This document shows, piece after piece, positions 45,082 to 56,670 of a stretch of 64,000 nucleotides of DNA (within the stretch, counting starts at the first letter, position 1; each line of letters begins with the position of its first letter). Under the pieces are notes generated by a model. The model searched no databases. It worked only from the letters and a program-made list of their open reading frames with translations, and was not told the origin of the DNA. Where the stretch lies: assembly GCA_022661535.1 (NCBI GenBank), contig JAKULF010000007.1, positions 744,001 through 808,000 on the forward strand. Direction: 5' to 3'. The translations under genes and the position numbers were made by a program. This stretch comes from Eutypa lata (taxonomy: Eukaryota > Ascomycota > Sordariomycetes > Xylariales > Diatrypaceae).

Positions 45082-46150
45082 AACAGAGGGTGATGGTCAA
45101 ATGAAGGGGATTTTTCTTTAAAGGGGGTGATCCGTGGCCATGCTTCAAATGATGGTTGTTTTCCCCCTTTGGAAGAACAAGTGCGAGCTGCGTCCGTTCG
45201 TTAGAATTGTGCAAGTAGTCAAGTCATTCACTTGAAGTTGGACAATAAAGGTCAATTGTACATTACTACATTAGCTTACCGTATCATCTTGTCTATTAAG
45301 TAGTAACCTGCTGATAAGTATAAAAGCTTTAACACTTGATTAGATTTGATATAGCTATGTACTAGTGTAAGTAAGGGGCTTACTAGGTGTGTTTGAAGTA
45401 TGTTTTAACATTATGTTCTCTTAACCAATCCAGAACAATGCTAGGAGACTAAATAGGGGATGACTAGAAGTCCTATGGGCTTACATTAGGACATAGTAAG
45501 AGTATATATAAAGGTGGTGCAAAACTGACCCGAGCCTAAGCATAGTATGCACTTAAAAACGACATGCCTTCTGCGGCGTCTATAGGATGTACGACCATGG
45601 TTGTAAAGGAAAGTAAAAAGCTTAGGAGTATTGGCCTGAACCCTGCATACGGCATTACGTGTTTGCATAGGTAGGTACACGAAATAAATATCGACAGCAA
45701 TAATGGGCAGATACCGGTTGCTCCGGGAACAAAATACGCAACTACGTATTAGACAATAGGAAGATCTACAGAGGCTGGTTCATGCAATAGAACTATAGTT
45801 AGTCTTCCTATAAAACAACAATGGTGTTCAAGTCGATTAACATAATACTACGTTTAAGAAAACACGGTGCTTGAATTGCCATTATCGGTTGGCATATCGA
45901 CAGATACAATATTCCAAGCTTTTCTCTGGATCAACGTACAATATGATAAATATAAAGCTATTCAGACAAGATAATTATTAGAGACACGGAAGGAAATATA
46001 CAGCTTTTACTAAAACCCCATCCATTCCTACTTCGGCACAAACTATAACAGAACTGGTTGGCTACATCTACACATCCATTCGGTCTATACAGACAAAACT
46101 CTAGAGACATTGGGCCTACCCAAAACTTAACACAAAACCACAACTTTAAG
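45082..46150. other. Intergenic, nothing recognised
   Basis: About 1.07 kb, AT-leaning and stop-rich. Confidence 0.5.
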
Positions 46151-46762
46151 ATGTCCAGCCGCTCCGCAAAACAAGACCTTTCGCGCCTTCCTTCTCTCGA
46201 CCGTTTTCTGGAGAGAGATTCATCATACTCATCTCTCGAGGGGCTTACCAATGCCGAAGACGATTCGGGACCTGACGCTCGATCCACATCCACCCAAGTC
46301 AGAAACCAGGCTATGGGAAACAATGCACGATCCCGGCCACCCAGTCGCCAGGCCCTGCTGCCGCTTAGAGATGATATGAAAAGCCTAATACCGAGGCCAT
46401 CCAGTCGCGAGCCCCTACTACGGAGGAAAGACGTCGAACGCCGGCCCCCTATGGCACAGCAGCAGGCCCAGCTCCCGTCGGTACAACAACAAGCGCAGCT
46501 CCCTTCAAAACAATATCGGGTACGACACCCTACGATGCACCATCAGGCGCGGTCCCCTTTAACACAACCTCAAGCGCGGCATCCTTCCATGCACTACCAG
46601 ACGCGGCAAACTTTGGTGCAGCATCAGGTACTCGAGCAACAACGGCAACCGGAGGGTCTCACAGCCGCCTTCGTACGCTACTGCCGCTGTATTGCGAGTT
46701 GTTGTGGCTGCCGCCATGATAAAGAGGAGGAGGATGACGTGGAATACATCTTCGAGATATAA
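46151..46762 (+). CDS. Gln/His-rich repeat protein with Cys-cluster tail, 203 aa
   Basis: Single exon; the ATG at 46151 has a good context (TTTAAG before it), while the ATG at 46058 would add 31 unconvincing residues. The N-terminal third is Ser/Arg-rich and contains two PxSRxxLLPLR-like repeats (PPSRQALLPLR; PSSREPLLRRK). The middle (about 100-165) is a run of imperfect units of about 10-12 residues around Q-A-R/Q-x-P-S-x (QQAQLPSVQQQAQLPS, HHQARSPLTQPQARHPSMH), probably disordered. The end has a cysteine cluster (RYCRCIASCCGC) and a last acidic stretch. The cluster could be palmitoylated and bind the membrane, as in short CYSTM-like tails, but this is inference. No signal peptide. Family not recognised. 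Confidence 0.6.
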   Translation: MSSRSAKQDLSRLPSLDRFLERDSSYSSLEGLTNAEDDSGPDARSTSTQVRNQAMGNNARSRPPSRQALLPLRDDMKSLIPRPSSREPLLRRKDVERRPPMAQQQAQLPSVQQQAQLPSKQYRVRHPTMHHQARSPLTQPQARHPSMHYQTRQTLVQHQVLEQQRQPEGLTAAFVRYCRCIASCCGCRHDKEEEDDVEYIFEI

Positions 46763-47088
46763 CAAGAACTTTGCTACTTCTGCTATGTCCCCTATGCTAC
46801 CCCTTGTTAAAAAATGTAACCCCTTGTTAACTGTTACCTGGCTAACGGCTAAGGCTAGTCGGTATGGTACCCTCGAAGCGGGGTCTTAGTCAGCAGAGAC
46901 GCCCGCGCCATTCTACTTATGCAAGGAGTAAGATATGTACTTCTGGGCATTCTCATATCGTCAATAGCACAAGTAGTTTAGAGTTAGCTCCTACAATTTA
47001 ACTATGCTTATACGTAGCGACTCGAGTTAATCAATGACCTAAACCCCCCACGACATAGAGATCAGACTCCACCAGAGCTTTCACGTTG
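46763..47088. other. Intergenic between convergent genes
   Basis: 326 bp; two near-direct copies of CCCCTTGTTAA lie at about 46800 and 46820. Nothing else seen. Confidence 0.5.
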
Positions 47089-48865
47089 CTAACTACTATC
47101 ACGCCAGAAGTCTCCGCGGGGACGGAAAACCAAATTTGGCCCTACATGGGTGGCGCCGAAGCTATCGTAGAGTTGAAATTCCTCTGGCCGTCCTCTCCCA
47201 TTCGTCTTTCCGGAAACGCCCCCGCCAGTCTCGGCGACCTTCCCCGGGGCCGTCTCGAAATCGAAATACCATAGCGTCTTCGCTATCACCAGGCTAGTTT
47301 CCAAATAGGCCATGGCCTTGCCGGCACACCCGCGGGCACCGAGGGAGAAGGGGCAGAATGCAGAGTGCATTCGGGCGAGCGCCGTCGGGCCATCTTCAAC
47401 AAGCCAGCGCTCTGGGCGGAAGGTAAATGGTTCGGTGAAATACTTTTCGTTGTGGTGGAGACAGTAGGCGCTGACGCCGACCTGCACGCCAGGCGGAATA
47501 ACATGCCCATCGACGATGAGCGGCTCGCCTCGCCGCTCCTCGTCTGAGCCCAACTCTCGCCACAGGGCGCTGGTCACCGGGGGCGACATGCGTAAGGCTT
47601 CGTCGATGCAGGCGCGCAGGTATCGGCAACTTGTGAGTCGTGGACCGCCCCGAATGTCCTCGTTGCTTTTGAATGCACCGCGTATTTCGCTAGCGAGCTT
47701 GTCGTAAACACTAGGGTTCCGTGACAGGTAGAAGAACAAGGCGCTGAGTGCGGTAGATGTCGTGTCGCCCCCTATACCAAAGTCAGCGCATCCCCGGTCC
47801 GAGAGGCATGGGGGCTACAGACCTGCTGGGAAGAAAAATAACGCTTCGGACCATAATTCGTTGGTCTTCATCCCATCGGTAGTGTTGTCGAGGTGATCAA
47901 CAACAAAGGAATAGAGATCGTTCTTTGCGTGCTTATCCTGAGAAAGACGAGTGCTGATCATGTGTTGCATCATACGAAGGTACTTGATGCGTTGAGAAAA
48001 GCCCAGTAGGGGCAGTAAATGGTGAAGGCCGAGTTTCTTTAGCGGCGGAAACTGCAAGAAGCAGTTGTTCTGGTAGGTACCGAGGCTTATTCCATCGAGC
48101 ATAAATCGATACGTCGGATCTGTCTGCATGTTAAGAGGAAAGCCGAAAGCAAGGAGGCCCACGATGTCCATGCCAAGCCGTTTACAACAGTCCGTCATGT
48201 TGACAGGGCTTGAGTCGTGGGATGAGGCCAGTAGTTGTCGGATGAATATGTCGACTTGCTCTATCATGGTAGGCTCAAAACCGCGCATCGCCTTGTCTGA
48301 GATGGCTTTCCCGACTAATTTGCGCTTAACCCTATGTCTGTGCTTGTCAATGACGTTGAAGATGCTAGGCTCCCTGGCCGCCACTGTCAGGCTGTAGGCG
48401 CGTGACTTCACAACTCTTTCATTGTTATAAATATCTCCTCTAGTCAACATGTATGTTTGTATTTGGTGGGTTAGAAGCTATATACCTTGTAAAGCTTCAG
48501 CCGAGTTGAAGATGAGCTTGTTAGGGCCGTGTCGCATTACTGGACCTGGTATCATTTAGTATCTCTACTAGTCCTCCTGATGAGCAACTCGAGCTTACCG
48601 TATCTTTTCTGATCAAGATATGTGGTTAAATGAAGACGTCTTGAAAGTGCGTAAAAGCCAGCGTAGAAATCAGACAGCTCCGCAGCTACGGGTCCTGGAT
48701 AGTTTCTCAAGGGGTGAAAGAAGACGCGGTAGCTGAGTAGTAGAAGGTACTTTCGTGGCAAGTCAACATATGATCCACAATATTTGTATAGCAGGGACTC
48801 ACATAAGGGATGATGACCAGGGCGACGTATTTCAGCACCCCGTACAGAATGTTGATGATCGCCAT
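47089..48865 (-). CDS. Cytochrome P450, intact paralogue of the pseudogene at 15.5-17 kb
   Basis: Five exons on the reverse strand, 48865-48803, 48749-48599, 48545-48486, 48434-47823 and 47771-47089, with four very short introns (51-53 bp). All junctions keep frame and give 522 residues. An N-terminal anchor (INILYGVLKYVALVIIPY) precedes FFHPLRNYPGP. The O2-binding helix reads PAGGDTTS, split by the last intron; ExxR is EALR; FRPERW and the haem loop FSLGARGCAGK are intact. The sequence resembles fungal P450s that tailor toxins and terpenoids, but substrate cannot be told. The start at 48865 has AAA before ATG and gives a good anchor; an earlier in-frame ATG (48892) is less likely. Only about 40 bp separate the start codon from AT block 2, so most of its original promoter may be gone or RIPed. 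Third P450 locus in the window. Confidence 0.92.
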
Positions 48866-48904
48866 TTTGACAAGTTTGTAGTATGTAAGCAAGGTAGATC
48901 AGCG

Positions 48905-51900
48905 GTTTTAATAGTTAAGTTAAATAACGATTTTTCCATTAATTATTAAACATAAATATAAATAAACAATAATTTATAATTAATTAATTTAAAGCTATTT
49001 ATATTTTAATTTATTTAAATATATTAAATATCGATTTAAAAGTTAATTTAATAATATTATAAAAGTTATAAAGCTTTTTAAAACTTTTAAATTTATTGTT
49101 TTTTATTATATTATTTATTATAACTCGTTAAAATCGTCGTTAAATTAATGTTTTAAATATTAAATTACTTTTAAAAAAGTTATTTTTATTTTTTAACGTT
49201 ATAAAGTTATCGTTAATTTATATTAATTAAATACTTTTTTATATTCGATTAATATAATAAGCGCCGATAATATATTAAAAGCGAATCGATTAAATTTAAA
49301 AAATTTCTTTTAATAATTTTTTTATTATTTAAAAATGTTTTTATTTATAACGATAAAGTTTATTTTTTTTATTTTAAAATATTTTTATAATTTATTATTA
49401 TTATTATTATTAAAATTAAAAAACTTATTTTTTTTATTAAATAAAATATTAATCGATGCTTTTTTAATTTTTATAAGTTTAAATAAAAACTTAAAAGCTA
49501 TTATTATAATTATATTAACGATTATATTTTAATTAATATAATGTTAAAGTTAATAATTAATAATTTATTATTTTACGTTTTATATTAAAGTTAAGTTTAA
49601 TTATTTAAGATTTTTAAAACGTTTATAAAAATAAAAAACGATAAAAGTTTAATATATAATAATTTCCTTTAATATTTCGTAATACTTTTAAAACTTTTTA
49701 TAAATACGCTTTAATTTATCGTAAATTTTACGAAAGTTTTATATATTTAAAATTTTAAAATTTATTTTATTAAATTTAATATTATTTTTTTTCTTTTTAT
49801 AAATATATAAGCGAGTTTATATTTTTTAATTACATTTAATTTAAATTCGCTTACGTTTTAAAATATATTAATTAAGTATTTATAAAAAATAAATATAATT
49901 ATTTTAAAAAATTAATATAATTTAAAAAAAATCGTATAAATTAAATTAATAAAAGTTAAAATTAATAATAATTATTAATTAAGAAAAATATAAAGTTTAT
50001 ATATTATTTTTAAAATTTTTATTTAATAATTTAAATTTATTAAATTACTTTTAAAACTTAATTTTAAAATAATAAAATAATATTATTATAATATTAATAA
50101 TAATTTAATTATTTTTATATTAAAAAGTTATTTTTTTAAATAATTTTAATATAACTTTAATTTTTTTAAAATAATATTAATTTTTTTCGAAAATATCGTA
50201 ATTTGTAAATATTATATTAAATTAAATTTATATATAATAAAATCGATTAATAACTTTTTTAAAAGTTAAAAAATTATTTATTTTTTTTAACATTTTATTT
50301 TACTTTATATTATTATATATTTTAAAAAAATAATTTAATTTATCGATTTTATTATTAAAATCGTAAATAAAAACGTTAAATATAAAATTATTTATATTAT
50401 TATTATTTTCGTTATTTTTATTAAAATACTTTTAAAATATTTTAAAAGTAATTTTACGATTTTAAAAATATTTATTAGTTTTTATTATATTTATTTTTCG
50501 CTTAAAAATATTATAATATAAAGAAATTTATTAAATAAAAATGTTTATTTTATAACCTTTATTTATCGTTATAATTATAATTCTTTTTAACTTTTTTTTT
50601 AATAAAAATAAAAGTAATAATTATAATATTAATAATATAACTTTAATAACGAAAACGTTATATAATAATTATTTTATTTATTTATTTAATTTAAAATTTA
50701 TTAAATATTTAAAAAAAAAAAATAAATAAAAAAAACATTAATTATAAAGTTTTATTATTAATTATAAATATTAAATTAATAAACGTTTTATATAAATTTA
50801 TTAAAAAATTAATTTTTAACGTTATTTAAAATAAAAAACTTAAGCTTATTTTTAATATTATATAAGTTTATTATCTTTAATAAATAAAATATTATATTTT
50901 TTATAATATAATTACTTATAATATATTAAAAAATAATAAACTTTATACGTAACTTTTATTTTTAATTAACGAAATAAATTATTATATTAAACATTTCTTT
51001 TTTATTAAATAACTTTTATATATTAAAAGAAAAATAAATTTTCGAAAAAGCTTTATTTTAAAGTTAATATATAATAATAACGCGTATAAACTTAAAGGCT
51101 TTTTTTAATTAATTTTATAAAATATTAACGAAAATACGAAATAAATTAACGATAAAATTACGGTTAAAAAAAGCTATTAAATAATAATATTAATTTTAAA
51201 CGTAAATATATAAAAAAATATTATATTAAATAATATATTTTATAAATAACTTTTAATATTTTTTAAATATATTATATATAAGTATACGTTTAAAATAATT
51301 TTAAACTTATTTATAAATTAAAATTAAAAATAAATTTATTTTATTTAAAAAAAAATTAAAAAATTTTAATTATTTATTATTAATAATCTTTTTATAAAAT
51401 TTTTTAAATAATATTTAATATTATTTATTAAATCGATATTAAAAATCTTCGTTTTATTTTTTTAATTATAAAAGAAATAATATTAAACTTTATTATTTTT
51501 AATTTTTATTATATAATTATTATTTTTTATTTTTTTTATAATAAAAATAATATATTAATTAAAATTTAAAATATTAAAAATATAAATAAAATTTTATTAT
51601 TTATTAATAAAATATAAAACGAAATTAAATATTATTTAAAATAACTTTTTTTAAATTATATTAAATAATTTAAAAACTTTAATTTTAAAAAATCATTAAC
51701 GAATAAATACGCGTTACGTAATAATAATAATAACGCTTTAACGTATAAATTAAAAAGCGTTAAATATTTCGAAAAAAGTAAAAAAATAATAATAAATAAT
51801 ATAATAATTTAAAAAATCGAAAGATTTAAAGAAAAATTAACTTTAATAAAAAATAATAATATTTTAATAATTAAATTAATAAATTTAAAAATCGAATAAA

Positions 51901-52190
51901 TTAAAATTATATTTATAATTACTTTTTAAAGTTTATAATATCATTTAAAATATTATAAATCTTTTTTAAAATAATATAAATAACTTTAAAATTATTCGTT
52001 TTCGATTAATTTCGTCGTTAAAAATTCTTTATATATATTTATTAAATATAATAAATAATTTATAAATAATATTAATTAAATAACGAACTTTAATTTAACT
52101 TATTAAAATAAAAAATTCTTTAATTATATAATTAAAATTAATTAATTATTTAAATAAAGTAATTATTAACTTAATTATTAAAACCGCTAA
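48905..52190. repeat. RIP-saturated AT-rich block 2 (about 3.3 kb)
   Basis: Same character as block 1: nearly pure A/T, remaining G and C mostly in CG or in AAG/CTT, and CA/TG dinucleotides almost missing in the lines scanned. Both edges are abrupt (near 48905 and 52190-52210). No coding frame is left; the 65-codon ORF at 49335-49532 is an AT artefact of Ile, Leu, Phe, Lys and Asn. Likely a transposon inactivated by RIP. I could not show by eye whether it is the same element as block 1. Confidence 0.9.
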
Positions 52191-53051
52191 GGTAAATAAA
52201 AACGATATAATAAAAATGCGTCGTGTAAAACTACTGTTGCTTTACTGGGTAACTAAAGTAGATCGAGAAAGTGGAAGTGAAGGTGAAGGGAAGCTTAAAA
52301 ACCTACATGTTTACGGGCGGAAATCTGAATTAGCACGTGGTAATTGTGTGCTAAAATGGACCTCGGATCTCCGCCTCTAGAAACTGCAGGCTGGTGTCAG
52401 GCGGAGTGGTCGTCAGACGTATTACCAACTTGAGACGAAGTAACAGTGATAAAATAGCCATTCAGAAGGACTAGTGCGCGGGTGCATGAGTTGGCTTATT
52501 CTACACACCCATGGTTACCGCCACCGAGAGAGCCGACCAGTTATATTCTCCCAGTTTAACAGCCTACCTATCCCAATAGGTACACTTTTGGGGGTTCAAA
52601 TAGCATTCTCAGTGGGATAGTACAGTTGGGGGCTAAAAGGGGGAGGTGTCCAATAGGGGGGCATAACGCAACTACCCAGCAGGGATAACACTCCCGGAAA
52701 TATGCAAGGAGGTCAGGCACTTCCAACATTGCTTCCTCTTGCGACCTGAAAGACTGTCGATCTAGACTTCACAAGTTAGGAGTGTAGCCCCAGTCTAACA
52801 ATTACCTCCATTGTCCTGATTGACAAGGAGTGAGTTAAAGCAATTATTTTGGGACTTTCCTGATACTTCAGGGTCCTATGGGGATATTGTAATGACAAGT
52901 ATAAATATATTTGTCGGCTTGAATTCAATATGAAGCATCACGAACTATATATAAATATATATATATATAGAATTAGATAGGACTTGTGTATTTTCCCCCG
53001 TCAATTACCATAGCATATAAGGGTTAACTTGGGAAAAGGTTAAGCATTTAA
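52191..53051. other. Intergenic, right flank of AT block 2
   Basis: Normal composition from about 52210. A short AT microsatellite lies at about 52940-52970. No gene seen. Confidence 0.5.
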
Positions 53052-55655
53052 CTACGCCACCACTATCTGAACCGTAGCTACGATGTGTCTCGAGCTCGTC
53101 CCAACATAACATTCGTATGCCCCCTTGTCAACTCTCCATTTTCCACCCGAAGATGGCCCACCCTTCCCTTCGACGTCGAACCATGTGACTGCGCTACTGT
53201 CAAGCTCTATTTTGGCACTCCTACACTCTCCGGCGGGAACAGCCACTTTAGATAACCCGACCAGGGACCTTGGCGCAGCTTCCTGGCCCTTCTTCTTTAT
53301 TACCGGCGAGGGAGATATGTATAGCTGGATGACCTCAGTACCGTCAACATTACCCGTATTGGTCACCGTCACGGACACAATTGCCCGCTGGCTACCACCG
53401 CCACTGTCTCCTCCAGTTCCAATCACACCATCGACCTTAACATCTGAAATCTCAAAGGTGGTGTAAGACAGACCAAAGCCGAAGGGCCAGAGGGGCTCGA
53501 TATCTTTCGCGTCGAACCATCGGTACCCGACCAGGACGCCCTCCCCGTACTCGGCATGGTCGCGCTCCGCGTCACCGGGAAACCAGCCGTGGGAGCCGTG
53601 GTCCTCGAGCCGACGCGGAAACGTGACGGGCATCCGTCCGCTCGGGTTAACTCGACCGACAAGGATGTCCGCCAGCGCGTTCCCGTTCTCCTGGCCCTGG
53701 TACCACGCGTGAACGATGGCGGGTGCCGCCTCCTCCCACGGCATGGCGATAGCGCTCGCTGATTGCGTCACCACGACTGTGTAGGCGTTAACGGCGCAGA
53801 TGGCAGCGACGAGCTCGTCGGTTCGCCGTGGTAGTGATAGAGATGTCCGGTCCGTGCCTTCTTTCTCCGTGTCATTATTATGACCTACTACTAGCACGAC
53901 AGCATCGGCGTCCCTTGCCGCCGCTACGGCCTCGTCGAATAGGGCTTGCTCGTCTATCCGTAGCTCCATGCCGACTCGTAGACCCGACAACGTATGGAAT
54001 AACGTGTTGTCATGGGGTGGAATCGGTGGCGGCACCACGATGTTGTCAACGCGGAAGCCATATGAGCGCCCGGCCTCTAGATCTAAGGTCACGAACCTGT
54101 TGGCACTCCCGCAGTTCATGAACGTCCCCCCGGTCTGCGTCCACTCCGAGTTGTCGATGACGAGCGCATCGTCAATGAAGAGCTTCGCCTTACCTGTGTT
54201 CAACAGGCTGAGGTTGTAGGTGCCGGATGTGGTCGGCGTCAGGATGCCCGTTGCACGATAGCAGTGTGGCTTCCCACGCAGGACCTCTGGCGTGTCGCCG
54301 TCACTCATCATGAAGATGACCGAGTTATTCCAGTGCGAAGACCCAACAACGGGACCCTGGAAGTCGTGGCCTGCGTAAAAGTCGACTCGAATGCCTGTAG
54401 CCGTGCCTTCTGGCGTCCTGAGCATGTCTCCTGGGAGTGGCGGTTGCAGATTGGTGAGGATTCCTTGAGAGAAGGTGATCTCGATGTCTGGGTTTTCCTC
54501 CTGGACCGCTGCGGAAATGGAATCGTAGGGATTCGTGATGTAGTATGGATTAACTGCCGCGCTTCCCGTCCCACCCGTTGTCGGTGTCTTCGCGTTGGGG
54601 CCCAGGATTGCTAGCTTCTTGATCTTGTTCGGTCGAAGCGGTAGTACACCATTTGAATTCTTAAGGAGGACAATCGCTTCCGATGCAGCTTTTCGCGTCA
54701 GTTGGCGGAACTCTGGAAGATCTGAAGAGCCTTCTTTCGTCTTTTTTAACCCGCCCTCTTCCTCTTTGGCCTTCTCCTCTTCCGCACTATCCAACAAGCC
54801 TGCACGATCTAGCAACTTGAGCACTCTTCTCACGGAGACATTTACATGTTCCTTCTCGGAAACCGTACCAGCCCGTACAGCGTCAACAAGGCTCTTGCCG
54901 TACCGGATAGGGGGCCCCGGCATTTCTAAGTCCGTGCCAGCGATCATGCTCTTGACAGTATCATTCAAACCACCCCAATCGCACATAACAAGACCATCGA
55001 ACCCCCACTCACCCCTTAGTATATCTCTGAGGGACGTACTGCAGTCGGCATGCTCCCCGTTGATCTTCGGGTACGAAGTCATAACAGTCCAAGGCTGTGC
55101 CTCGCGGAGTGCCATTTCGAAGGGCCTGAGGTAGATCTCGCGCAAGGTACGCTCGTCAATCTGCTGATCCATGTTGAAACGGCGGGTCTCCTGATCGTTA
55201 GCGACAAAATGCTTAACGCAAGCGCCGACATCGCCACCCGCCTGCACGCCTCGCACATAGGCCGTGGCCATACGACCCGAGAGGTAGGGGTCCTCGCCGA
55301 AGTTCTCGAAGTTGCGACCGCCTAGCGGCGACCGGCTGATATTCATGGTCGGGGCCAGCAGGACGTGCGAGTTCTTACTGCGCGCCTCGGCTCCGAGGAT
55401 GGCACCCACGCGTTCGACTAGGTCCGGGTCGAAGGTCGCTGCCAGTGAGATGCCACACGGGATGTACGTCGTGTGGGTACCATCGATCCAGGTGGCGCCC
55501 CGTACGCCGGCCGGTCCGTCGGTCGTCTTGAGACTCCTGATCCCGAGGCGGTCGATATTGTACGTCTCCCACATGTTCTTGCCGGCAACGAGGTGGCACT
55601 TCTCCTCGAGGGTGAGCGCCTCGAGGAGCGTTTGGATTCTGTCGGCCGAGGCCAT
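53052..55655 (-). CDS. Beta-glucosidase, glycoside hydrolase family 3 with PA14 domain
   Basis: One exon, 867 residues from the ATG at 55655 (an in-frame ATG at 55727 would add 24 residues with no signal peptide). Domain order is the classic one: GH3 N-terminal barrel (about 10-300) with KTTDGPAGVRG, GGRNFENFGEDPYLSG, the Lys-His pair in VKHFVAND and the nucleophile Asp226 in VMCDWGG; then the GH3 C-terminal sandwich (from about 325), interrupted by a PA14 domain (about 412-545); acid/base Glu probably about 599 in EKEGTDRTSLSLP; last a fibronectin-III-like domain (about 745-860). It splits terminal beta-glucosides from oligosaccharides or from glycosides. No signal peptide, so probably intracellular, as in the fungal group with PA14. 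Divergent from the flavin monooxygenase gene, with a 1-kb shared upstream region. Confidence 0.95.
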   Translation of the reverse strand: MASADRIQTLLEALTLEEKCHLVAGKNMWETYNIDRLGIRSLKTTDGPAGVRGATWIDGTHTTYIPCGISLAATFDPDLVERVGAILGAEARSKNSHVLLAPTMNISRSPLGGRNFENFGEDPYLSGRMATAYVRGVQAGGDVGACVKHFVANDQETRRFNMDQQIDERTLREIYLRPFEMALREAQPWTVMTSYPKINGEHADCSTSLRDILRGEWGFDGLVMCDWGGLNDTVKSMIAGTDLEMPGPPIRYGKSLVDAVRAGTVSEKEHVNVSVRRVLKLLDRAGLLDSAEEEKAKEEEGGLKKTKEGSSDLPEFRQLTRKAASEAIVLLKNSNGVLPLRPNKIKKLAILGPNAKTPTTGGTGSAAVNPYYITNPYDSISAAVQEENPDIEITFSQGILTNLQPPLPGDMLRTPEGTATGIRVDFYAGHDFQGPVVGSSHWNNSVIFMMSDGDTPEVLRGKPHCYRATGILTPTTSGTYNLSLLNTGKAKLFIDDALVIDNSEWTQTGGTFMNCGSANRFVTLDLEAGRSYGFRVDNIVVPPPIPPHDNTLFHTLSGLRVGMELRIDEQALFDEAVAAARDADAVVLVVGHNNDTEKEGTDRTSLSLPRRTDELVAAICAVNAYTVVVTQSASAIAMPWEEAAPAIVHAWYQGQENGNALADILVGRVNPSGRMPVTFPRRLEDHGSHGWFPGDAERDHAEYGEGVLVGYRWFDAKDIEPLWPFGFGLSYTTFEISDVKVDGVIGTGGDSGGGSQRAIVSVTVTNTGNVDGTEVIQLYISPSPVIKKKGQEAAPRSLVGLSKVAVPAGECRSAKIELDSSAVTWFDVEGKGGPSSGGKWRVDKGAYECYVGTSSRHIVATVQIVVA

Positions 55656-56670
55656 GGTAAGAGGCCGGTGATGGGCAGAATATCTCAACGGCTGGCTATT
55701 TAAACGAAGAGTTGTCTTTGAAGACAATAGCGAATCCGTTTCGACTTTGAAATCGATCGTTTAGTAACGGTAGCGAAAGCTACGCGGATGTTTCAGAAGT
55801 AGGAGACACGGGTCGGTGAGGTTTGTACTGTACAGTCCGGGCTTACAATTGGCTTACTCCCACTGTTGTATAATAAATATATTGTGCACACTGTCCAGCA
55901 TGATAATGACTCCTGATATATTCACATCGTCTATGGTCACTCTGTTCATGAATAGGAAAAGAGACTATCGATAATGCCAATCAACCAATTTAAAGAAGGC
56001 CTGTTTTTGCACATTTACAATATATACGATTTCCAGACAATCCGTATGTCTAATTAGCCGGCCACGATATACTTTTACGTATAAGTTTATATACATACGT
56101 ACCTAGGAGCTTAGTAGCCCCTTCTCGTAAGCGGTTAACTTACAAACCTAGTTAATGTGTCTCGGCCAATTGCAAGATAGTCAATTCTGAACAGCTGGTT
56201 GTTCAATGGCGTGTCGTCTAGTATTTAGGACTGCGTCGGAGTATAACCGGCTTTATGGGGCAAGTTTAAGGAGGCTAGGTTAGTACGTTAGATCCCCCCT
56301 CATTGCCCCTCAAAACGGACATCTCCGCTGGCATGAGAACTTGTCTCATTTGGTCAGCCGAAATATGAATGGCGATCGGAGTCCAGTTCTGCATGATTTG
56401 GCTCATGAAGTCCATCAAGAGATATGATAGGCATGGCGTTGTCCTCGCTCGCGTGATGTTTTCAAGACGAATTGACAGTAGCCTATAGAATGTGTTGTGA
56501 TTATCCACAGTACAATACCTAACTACCACCTATCAACGGTTCTTATCTCCGTGTAATTGTAGTATTGATAATCTAGATATCCTTCACCATCTCCCGTCTA
56601 TAACCAGTTCCCTCGTCTTTGAATCCTTCCTCAGAGGGCCCCTTATCAACCGACACATTCGTCTCATCCA
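55656..56670. other. Divergent intergenic region, GH3 and flavin monooxygenase
   Basis: About 1 kb that must carry both promoters. A reverse ORF of 84 codons at 56275-56529 is not convincing. No specific operator could be picked out. Confidence 0.5.

Noticed and set aside
49335..49532. ORF inside AT block 2 resembling a membrane peptide
   Set aside because: Ile/Leu/Phe/Lys/Asn content is what any AT-only sequence yields; not a gene.
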